This document shows, piece by piece, positions 1 through 5,436 of a DNA stretch of 5,436 nt (positions within the stretch are counted from its first letter, which is position 1; each line of letters starts with the position of its first letter). The position numbers were made by a program, and so were the translations under genes. The DNA comes from Gammaproteobacteria bacterium UBA3498 (GTDB taxonomy: Bacteria; Pseudomonadota; Gammaproteobacteria; Pseudomonadales; Pseudohongiellaceae), in the NCBI GenBank assembly GCA_002377605.1, contig DFQD01000168.1, positions 1 to 5,436 on the forward strand, in the 5' to 3' direction. Under the pieces are notes generated by a model. It had not been told where the DNA came from. It was given only the letters and a program-made list of their open reading frames with translations, and searched no databases.

Positions 1-1344
1 TTGAGCAGCAAGATTTGCTGTTTCTCCCGGATCGTTTAATAAGTCATATAAGACCAATTTGTGTCCGAGAGGTGCATCGGTGCCCCATCCTCCAGCAGGA
101 GGCATTAAACGGCCGGTTGCATCTATCGCGTCATCGTCAAAATCACTGAGTTTAAACTTAATAAGTTTCCAGCGTTCATCCCTAATCGCCATTGTTGCTC
201 CAGAACGCCAATAAAGAAAATCATGGGGACTCTCTTCCTCTTCTCCCTTTAAATAGGGCAGCAGATTTACGGTATCTTCTGTTTCGATCTCTTGTCCCGC
301 CGCAGCAGTGAATGTACCGAACAAATCGAGAGATATTACCGGAGTGTCCAGTACACGATTTTTTTCGAGCTCGGCAGGCCAGCTCAGAATAAAGGGAATG
401 CGTATTCCACCTTCCTGATGATAACGTTTGAATCCTGCAAGCTCACCGTTTGAACACGCGTTACTGATGTATCCAGCACATCCATTATCACTTAGGAACG
501 CAATGATGGTGTTTTCATACTGCCCGATGTCTTTCAATTTTTGAACGACTCTACCAACACTATCGTCTAAGGATGAAACCATGGCTGCATAAACCCGGGA
601 CGCCATGTTGCGAATATGGCCATAACGATCTAGATATTGTTTGGTTGCTTGTAATGGTGTGTGAGGCGTGGTGTGACTTAAATAAAGAAAGAATGGGTCA
701 TCTGCATGATTATCAATAAAGGCTATGGCCTCATCGCTGAAAACATCTGTTAGATATTCATCGACCTGCACCTGCTCTCTGCCTCTATATATTCCGTTGT
801 AAGGAGTTCGCTTTGTTGGAGCATCATTGCGAGCGTACTCGCCACCCTCCGGCAGAGTTTCAAAAAACTGGGAACCCCCCGCTAATACACCAAAATATTC
901 GTCAAACCCTCGACTCAAGGGATGGTGTTCTTCACCGTGCCCTAAATGCCATTTACCAATCATTCCGGTGGTATAGCCCTGAGCTTTTAGCGCATCTGCT
1001 ATGGTTCGTTCATTAATGTCCATTCCAGCGGAGCCGTCGCGGCGAGCAGGATTGAATTCCCAGCCATGCCGCTGTTGATAACGCCCGGTTAATAGCCCTG
1101 CTCGGGAAGGACTGCAGACTGGGTGGGAGACGTAACCTTGGGTAAAACGAATCCCTTCACCTGCTAAAGCATCGATATGAGGTGTTCTAATCTCCTCGCT
1201 GCCATAAACACTGGTATCTGCATAGCCCAAATCGTCGGCAAAAATAAAAACGATATTGGGTTGCCTTGACTGTGCTGCAATTGATGAAGCTGTGAGAACT
1301 GTAAAAACTGAAACCAACACTCTTGCCAGAGTTTTTATTTTCAC
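1..1344 (-). CDS. Secreted sulfatase (arylsulfatase family), C-terminus cut by the window edge
   Basis: The frame is open from a GTG at 1344 to base 1, giving 448 residues without a stop. It is predicted to hydrolyse sulfate esters outside the cytoplasm. Residues 1-24 form a signal peptide (K2/K4 n-region, hydrophobic core, cleavage after SIAA). The alkaline-phosphatase-like core has the metal pair D37-D38 in FADDLG, the formylglycine signature CSPSR at 77-81 followed by LTGR, GKWHLG at 130-135 (K131, H133), H228 in PHTP, D286-N287 in SDNG, and K306 before EGGIRIP. Cys77 means it must be activated by a formylglycine-generating enzyme or an anaerobic maturase, which is not encoded here. The visible end contains DPGETANLA, a typical late motif, so probably only a few tens of residues are missing. 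C289 and C297 could form a disulfide. The GTG start is chosen because of a well-spaced Shine-Dalgarno and the signal peptide directly after it. It lies 11 nt downstream of the serine hydrolase gene. The family is certain, but the substrate is unknown. Confidence 0.95.
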   Translation of the reverse strand, partial: MKIKTLARVLVSVFTVLTASSIAAQSRQPNIVFIFADDLGYADTSVYGSEEIRTPHIDALAGEGIRFTQGYVSHPVCSPSRAGLLTGRYQQRHGWEFNPARRDGSAGMDINERTIADALKAQGYTTGMIGKWHLGHGEEHHPLSRGFDEYFGVLAGGSQFFETLPEGGEYARNDAPTKRTPYNGIYRGREQVQVDEYLTDVFSDEAIAFIDNHADDPFFLYLSHTTPHTPLQATKQYLDRYGHIRNMASRVYAAMVSSLDDSVGRVVQKLKDIGQYENTIIAFLSDNGCAGYISNACSNGELAGFKRYHQEGGIRIPFILSWPAELEKNRVLDTPVISLDLFGTFTAAAGQEIETEDTVNLLPYLKGEEEESPHDFLYWRSGATMAIRDERWKLIKFKLSDFDDDAIDATGRLMPPAGGWGTDAPLGHKLVLYDLLNDPGETANLAAQ

Positions 1345-1350
1345 TTATTT

Positions 1351-1357
1351 ACCTCTT
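1351..1357 (-). promoter_or_regulatory. Shine-Dalgarno of the sulfatase gene, overlapping the upstream stop codon
   Basis: On the minus strand AAGAGGT lies 6 nt before the GTG at 1344. It overlaps the TAA stop (1358-1356) of the serine hydrolase gene. This fixes the non-ATG start of the sulfatase. It also suggests that ribosomes finishing the first gene help start the second. Confidence 0.7.
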
Positions 1358-2624
1358 AGTTTTCGACGTACAGATCACGTAATAGATTTAGCAATGGTTG
1401 TCGAAGGTTCTGCTGGCTGTAGTCTTCTTTGAAATAGCTTGTATAAACGGCAACTAAATCGTATCGCGGATTAACTACCAATGCCTGACCTCCCCAACCG
1501 CCTTTGATCATAAAGCCGTCTTCATCAATGTAGTCCCATTGATAACTACTATGGCTCCCATCATCTCTGATAAGATTCGGATTGGGCTCATCTAACAAGC
1601 GCTCTATAAATTCCTGCGAAACAATTCTATTGTCACTTACGGCTGAATAAGAAGGTGTAAACAACAGACCAAATCTCGCCATGTCCCGCATATTAGATAA
1701 AAATCCACCATGCGTTAATGGGATGCCATAACGATAAGCCAGAAAAGATGCATCAGATTCGGCACCGATATATCTCCAAACTTCACGAGAAAAAGTATCT
1801 TGAAATGGCTCACCGGTTATTTTTTCAATCAGCCAGCCCAAGATAAATGTATTAACTCCTGAATAAGAAAATTGTTGGCCTTGATCGTTATGCTTTGTAG
1901 TTTCCAGAGTGGAAAGAAAGTCGTAAGGATTGTCTGGAGCACCCTCATCTCTATAGCCATCTCCTATAGCCATTGAATACTGGTAATAGCAAGACTGTCG
2001 GTTTTCATATTCATCCTGGCAATCAAGGCCGGTAGCCATATCGAGAATGTTTCGTACAGTAATTCGGGCAAATTCAGACGATGAGAGTTCGGGTATGTAG
2101 TGCTCAATGCCTTTATTGGTATCAATGAGGCCTCGCTCCTCAAAGATCCTAACTAAAAGAGCTGGTATTACTTTGGCGACTGACCAGTAGATTGGTTTTT
2201 CGTGGGGCTCCATTCGAGGATAGGATTCGAATACAACTTTACCTTGATGAAGAATTAATAAACCTAAAGTTGTTGTTGCATCACTGGCCAAGAATTCAGC
2301 AAATGGTATTTTTCCACTTGCGGTTTCGACCTGAAATGTTGCTATTTCAGAATTTGACCTAAGCTGAAGTTCACTTACTTGACCCGATCGATAAACATTA
2401 ACTGTCGGAAAAAGCTGGTGCACATTTTTGTGCATCCATGCCATTTGTGTGCCTGTTACTGTCCACCAGATATCCTCGATGGGCAACGATCTGTGCCGTT
2501 GCTGAACTTCTTCCCAACTGCTTGCCGATACAAACTCATTTGTCTCAGCTGCCAATAAGCCAGCAGCAGGCCAAGATAGAAATGCACCGATTAGAGAAGC
2601 GTTCTTTATAAGCTTTATCACCAT
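1356..2624 (-). CDS. Exported beta-lactamase-fold serine hydrolase (class C / NylB-like)
   Basis: This is a serine hydrolase of the beta-lactamase / penicillin-binding-protein fold, probably an esterase, amidase or peptidase in the periplasm. The start is taken at ATG 2624 (422 aa), because it is followed at once by a good signal peptide: K4 and K7, then a hydrophobic stretch ending in AAGLLAAE. The frame stays open upstream to ATG 2651 and TTG 2669 (437 aa), but those starts would put acidic residues ahead of the signal. In the 437-residue numbering the nucleophile motif SVAK is at 163-166. The second motif is YSG at 269-271, inside FSYSGVNTFILGW. A KGGWGGQ segment at 389-395 sits where the KTG-like motif is expected. 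The FxYxxxxTxxLGW pattern resembles 6-aminohexanoate-dimer-hydrolase-like proteins more than true AmpC, which has YxN and KTG. C217 and C227 may form a disulfide. It is the first gene of a pair with the sulfatase. A real beta-lactamase is unlikely. The natural substrate is not predictable from the sequence. Confidence 0.9.
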   Translation of the reverse strand: MVIKLIKNASLIGAFLSWPAAGLLAAETNEFVSASSWEEVQQRHRSLPIEDIWWTVTGTQMAWMHKNVHQLFPTVNVYRSGQVSELQLRSNSEIATFQVETASGKIPFAEFLASDATTTLGLLILHQGKVVFESYPRMEPHEKPIYWSVAKVIPALLVRIFEERGLIDTNKGIEHYIPELSSSEFARITVRNILDMATGLDCQDEYENRQSCYYQYSMAIGDGYRDEGAPDNPYDFLSTLETTKHNDQGQQFSYSGVNTFILGWLIEKITGEPFQDTFSREVWRYIGAESDASFLAYRYGIPLTHGGFLSNMRDMARFGLLFTPSYSAVSDNRIVSQEFIERLLDEPNPNLIRDDGSHSSYQWDYIDEDGFMIKGGWGGQALVVNPRYDLVAVYTSYFKEDYSQQNLRQPLLNLLRDLYVEN

Positions 2625-2729
2625 AACGTCGAGAATGCCGCAATCCTCCATATATGTACAGGCACACAATAGATAGGAGCTATGTAGCGATGTTAGACTG
2701 GAGTAAATTTACCTAAACCCAAATACCCC
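2625..2729. promoter_or_regulatory. Divergent intergenic region
   Basis: These 105 bp separate the start codons of two oppositely directed gene pairs, so promoters for both directions are expected here or just inside the genes. I could not find a hexamer pair with 16-18 bp spacing that I would defend in either direction. A perfect 10-bp palindrome, GTAAATTTAC, occupies 2703-2712. A GGAGG on the minus strand (2649-2645) lies 20 nt before the chosen serine hydrolase start, which is too far for normal use. The rightward ATG at 2730 has no clear Shine-Dalgarno; the nearest GGAG is more than 25 nt upstream. Confidence 0.45.
2703..2712. repeat. Perfect 10-bp palindrome, possible operator half-core
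   Basis: GTAAATTTAC equals its own reverse complement and lies 17 nt before the ATG of the alpha/beta hydrolase gene, in the only divergent intergenic region. The symmetry does not extend to the next base pair. It could be a small regulator site. A 10-bp A/T-rich palindrome also occurs often by chance, and no second copy was seen nearby. Confidence 0.25.
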
Positions 2730-3668
2730 ATGAAACTAGACTCTCAAGTCAAGGTACTCCTGGAAAGCATTGAGAAATCTGGAGCATTGCCTTTTAATGC
2801 ATACTCCGCGCAGGAAGCACGTGCAGTTTACGATAAGGCTAGCGAGGCAGTTAGAGGGGTTCCGCCAGCACCTCATAAGATTGAGACCATCGAGATTCCC
2901 GGTTCGCTAGGACCTATTCCTGCATGGGTCTACAAGCCATCTGAGAATTCTGACTTGCCAGTATTGGTTTACTACCACGGAGGTGGCTACACCATTGGCT
3001 CATTAAAGAGCCACGATTGTGTCTGTCGAGGCATCTGTGTAGAAGCTGACTGTATTGTGGTGTCAGTAGATTATCGATTAGCCCCGGAAAATAAATTTCC
3101 CGCGGCAGTGGAAGATGCCTGGGACGCTGCAGTGTGGGTTGCAGAAAATGCAAACTCTTTGGGAGGAAATCCTAATAATATCGCTATAGGTGGAGACAGT
3201 GCTGGTGGCAACCTAACTGCAGTAGTCTCTCTAATTGCGAAGGAGTCAGATGGACCACAATTCATTTTTCAGTTGCTAATTTATCCTTGTGCCGATATGA
3301 GTTGTGGATTTGAATCTCATCAAAAATTTGGTAAAGGTTATCGTCTAACCAACGAATTAATTGATTGGTTTTATGATCATTACTTCTCTGAAGATGATGA
3401 TAGGAGTCACTGGAAAGCATCTCCTCTAAATGCGTCAGATTTAAGCGACTTACCATCAGCCTTTGTGGTTAGCGCCGGCTTCGATCCGTTACAAGATGAG
3501 AACAAAGCGTACGCTGAGAAATTGGAGAGAGCTGGAGTTAAGATTAAACATTCTCATTATGAAAATATGATTCATGGCTTTTTAACCATGCCAGGAGTGC
3601 TTGATAAGGCTAAGGAAGCTATAAGCGAATGCGCAAAAGAATTAAAGCTAGCCTTTAGCAAAGGATGA
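2730..3668 (+). CDS. Alpha/beta hydrolase, hormone-sensitive-lipase (family IV) esterase
   Basis: This 312-residue protein is the usual length for bacterial HSL-type carboxylesterases, which cleave short- to medium-chain acyl esters. The oxyanion-hole motif HGGG is at 83-86. Next comes the YRLAPE segment (115-120), with FPAAVED following. The nucleophile elbow GDSAGG is at 155-160 with Ser157. The acid is Asp252 in DPLQDE, and His282 in HGF completes the triad. All catalytic elements are present and in order. There is no signal peptide or membrane segment, so it should act in the cytoplasm, unlike its three neighbours. Residues 1-45 probably form the helical cap typical of the family. The ATG at 2730 gives the expected N-terminus, but no good Shine-Dalgarno precedes it. 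It is the first gene of the rightward pair and probably removes an acyl group from an imported product. The family is certain; the substrate is unknown. Confidence 0.95.
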   Translation: MKLDSQVKVLLESIEKSGALPFNAYSAQEARAVYDKASEAVRGVPPAPHKIETIEIPGSLGPIPAWVYKPSENSDLPVLVYYHGGGYTIGSLKSHDCVCRGICVEADCIVVSVDYRLAPENKFPAAVEDAWDAAVWVAENANSLGGNPNNIAIGGDSAGGNLTAVVSLIAKESDGPQFIFQLLIYPCADMSCGFESHQKFGKGYRLTNELIDWFYDHYFSEDDDRSHWKASPLNASDLSDLPSAFVVSAGFDPLQDENKAYAEKLERAGVKIKHSHYENMIHGFLTMPGVLDKAKEAISECAKELKLAFSKG

Positions 3669-3725
3669 AATCATTCTCTCATCTGTTCTAGATAAATTAA
3701 GAAATCTCGATCACGGGCCCTAGAC
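3669..3725 (+). other. 57-bp spacer between the two rightward genes
   Basis: This short gap holds no hairpin followed by a T-run, so nothing suggests termination between the esterase and the phosphoesterase, and cotranscription is likely. The GGGCCC at 3715-3720 is self-complementary but too short to act as a terminator. No convincing Shine-Dalgarno is visible before the ATG at 3726. Confidence 0.4.
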
Positions 3726-5411
3726 ATGGATATAAAACACATTATCAAATCCTTATTGGCAATCAGCATTATCATTTCAGTAAACCCTGCATTAGCACGA
3801 TGTGATAGTGATCGGCCAGGAGCTCAAACAGCCCAAGGCGTAGTTTATGCAGATACCAATAACAATGGCATGCGTGAATCCTATGAAATCGGCATTGCCA
3901 ATGTGGCTTTATCTAATGGGTGCGATGTGGCCATCTCAAACAGTGACGGAAGGTACGAAATTTCTGTCGCACCTACGGAGATAATTTTCCTTTCTAAGCC
4001 GGCAAACTATTTGGTGCCGGTTGATGAAACCAATGTGCCGCAATTTTTCTATAAACATTATCCAAATGGAACTCCGGCGCAAATTGCCGGTACATCGGTT
4101 GAATGGATGTGGCCCGTTATAGAAGCCACAGGCCCACTGCCAACATCCGTTGACTTTCCTCTTATACCAATGGAATCCGAAATTGAATTCCTCGCTCATG
4201 GATTTGCTGACACTCAGGCTCAGTATGAAACTGGCCAGGATATGATCCGGGAAGATCTGGTTAATCCCTTAATTAACAATCCTTTTGGAGTTGAATTTGG
4301 GCTAACTGTTGGGGATGTCGTATTTGATAACTTAGAGCTGTATGACAGACATAAGGCCATGATGGGTTTAATGGGAATCCCTCAATGGTATTTGCCTGGC
4401 AATCACGATATGAACTTTGAATCGCCTAACGCCCAATTTGCCAATGAGACTTACAAGAAGCATTTTGGACCACCCTATTATTCTTTTGATTATGGCAATG
4501 TGCATTTTGTCGCACTAAATAACGTGGAGTATGCAGGTGCTGGCAATGAATTTAGCAGTAGTGTTTACCGGGGTTACATAAGCGCGGTGCAATTGCAGTG
4601 GCTGCGAAATGATCTAGCCCAAGTACCAATGGACAAACTAATAGTGATTGCCAGCCACATCCCTTTGATTGCCGAAGCAGATGACGGCGTTTCTCCTATT
4701 TTAACTGGGCCTAACACAGAGAATTTTGTAGAACTGCTGGAAATTCTTGAACCTTTCGAAAATATTTACGGCCTAGCCGGACACGATACCAGTAATAGTT
4801 TTAAGGTACAGGTAAACCATCAGCACGGATGGAATGGCAAGCCGTGGATCGCTCACACATTGGGTGAAGTTCGCGGCAGTGGCTGGACCCGAGGGCCGCG
4901 TGATTTTCGCGGCGTACGGGACGCCATAATGGAAGATGGGAACCCCAATGGTTTCTATGTATTGAAGTTTAATAATGTCGACCTAGTTCCGGAATTTATA
5001 CCTTTCCCTTCTAGTGCTGATGGCACAAATCGCATGCGAATCATGCTAGACCCACCATTGGCTTTAAGTGAACTTAATGGGATCCACAGAGGGGTCTTGC
5101 AAGCGGGCACAAAACTAGTAGTCAATCTTTTTGACGGTGGAATTCGGGATTCAGTGAGAGCCTCAATAAATGGTAACGAGGAAATACTCATGGCCTATAG
5201 AGTACGAACTGACCCTTTTATTGAAACACTATATGAAGAATTTAGAGGCACTGATGATGCTTACCCAACTCCGGACAGATCATCACACATCTGGGAAGTA
5301 GCTATACCCGAAAACTTAAGTACTGGATTGCACCATATAGTCGTAAGAAGTACTGATGAATTTGGTCAATCTCAGCGTGGCACTTTTACATTTGAACTAG
5401 AAGATAATTAA
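3726..5411 (+). CDS. Exported calcineurin-like metallophosphoesterase with N- and C-terminal accessory domains
   Basis: This 561-residue protein is predicted to hydrolyse phosphate mono- or diesters in the periplasm or outside the cell. Residues 1-24 are a signal peptide (K4, K8, hydrophobic core, cleavage after ALA). C26 lacks a lipobox, since Arg precedes it. Residues about 35-85 resemble an SdrD_B/carboxypeptidase-regulatory-like beta domain, with DTNNNGMRESYE (43-54) as a likely calcium loop and SDGRY at 73-77. The catalytic core covers about 153-420: ADTQ (161-164) in place of DxH, GD at 196-197, GNHD at 225-228, H311 in SHIPL, and GHDT at 352-355 in place of GHxH. HGWNG (367-371), a GPRDFRG segment and DGNPNGF (404-410) match the C-terminal part of this family. 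Residues about 435-561 form a further beta-rich domain. The architecture matches proteins annotated with the Pfam calcineurin-like N- and C-terminal domains (MetallophosN/MetallophosC). It follows the esterase gene by 57 bp in the same direction. Two of the usual metal ligands are replaced, so activity is not certain. Confidence 0.92.
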   Translation: MDIKHIIKSLLAISIIISVNPALARCDSDRPGAQTAQGVVYADTNNNGMRESYEIGIANVALSNGCDVAISNSDGRYEISVAPTEIIFLSKPANYLVPVDETNVPQFFYKHYPNGTPAQIAGTSVEWMWPVIEATGPLPTSVDFPLIPMESEIEFLAHGFADTQAQYETGQDMIREDLVNPLINNPFGVEFGLTVGDVVFDNLELYDRHKAMMGLMGIPQWYLPGNHDMNFESPNAQFANETYKKHFGPPYYSFDYGNVHFVALNNVEYAGAGNEFSSSVYRGYISAVQLQWLRNDLAQVPMDKLIVIASHIPLIAEADDGVSPILTGPNTENFVELLEILEPFENIYGLAGHDTSNSFKVQVNHQHGWNGKPWIAHTLGEVRGSGWTRGPRDFRGVRDAIMEDGNPNGFYVLKFNNVDLVPEFIPFPSSADGTNRMRIMLDPPLALSELNGIHRGVLQAGTKLVVNLFDGGIRDSVRASINGNEEILMAYRVRTDPFIETLYEEFRGTDDAYPTPDRSSHIWEVAIPENLSTGLHHIVVRSTDEFGQSQRGTFTFELEDN

Positions 5412-5436
5412 CTTAAAGTTCAGAACCCATGCCTTA

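Noticed and set aside
813..1016. Plus-strand open frame of 67 codons
   Set aside because: It lies wholly inside the sulfatase gene on the other strand, has low-complexity antisense-like composition and no recognisable motif.
2649..2656. CATATATG palindrome as an operator
   Set aside because: It is only eight bases, A/T-rich, lies in the possible leader of the serine hydrolase and is likely to occur by chance.
2914..3456. Three minus-strand open frames opposite the alpha/beta hydrolase
   Set aside because: They are antisense to a gene with all catalytic motifs intact, and their translations show no domain or signal.
3715..3720. GGGCCC as a terminator stem between the rightward genes
   Set aside because: There is no loop, no extended stem and no T-run after it.
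3798..3806. Lipoprotein signal at C26 of the phosphoesterase
   Set aside because: The residue before the Cys is Arg, which does not fit a lipobox. A signal peptidase I site after ALA fits better.
3936..4199. Minus-strand open frame opposite the N-domain of the phosphoesterase
   Set aside because: It is antisense to a clear coding region and has no plausible protein features.
4955..5191. Minus-strand open frame opposite the end of the phosphoesterase
   Set aside because: It is a shadow of the real gene, with no motif and no independent start signal.
5412..5436. Possible terminator after the phosphoesterase gene
   Set aside because: Only 25 bases remain and they show no inverted repeat. A terminator could lie beyond the window.

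Overview
The window holds four hydrolase genes in two divergent pairs, with no RNA gene, mobile element, CRISPR array or long non-coding stretch. Overall base composition is moderate, somewhat A+T-rich. A GTG start, a clear Shine-Dalgarno on one gene, three Sec-type signal peptides and a sulfatase carrying the Cys-type formylglycine signature suggest a Gram-negative heterotroph. A marine or aquatic gammaproteobacterium is plausible, but this is an inference from gene content only and no phylogenetic marker is present.

Left half (minus strand, read right to left): a beta-lactamase-fold serine hydrolase (about 2624 down to 1356) is followed after 11 nt by a secreted sulfatase (GTG at 1344). The sulfatase runs off the left edge, so its C-terminus is missing. 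Its Shine-Dalgarno overlaps the stop codon of the serine hydrolase, so the two are almost certainly cotranscribed and probably translationally coupled.

Centre (2625-2729): a 105-bp divergent intergenic region that must carry the start signals for both directions. It holds a perfect 10-bp palindrome close to the rightward start and no convincing sigma-70 promoter by eye.

Right half (plus strand): a cytoplasmic alpha/beta hydrolase of the hormone-sensitive-lipase (family IV) type is followed after 57 bp by an exported three-part metallophosphoesterase (an SdrD_B-like/carboxypeptidase-regulatory-like N-domain, a calcineurin-like core and a C-terminal domain).

Taken together, three exported hydrolases (sulfatase, serine hydrolase, phosphoesterase) and one intracellular esterase look like a small degradation locus for a sulfated and/or esterified substrate. 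The substrate cannot be read from the sequence. The most distinctive observation is in the phosphoesterase. The two departures from the canonical metal-binding motifs (DxH to DTQ, GHxH to GHDT) both fall on the same predicted metal site, while the ligands of the other site are intact. I did not find a convincing wholly new system.
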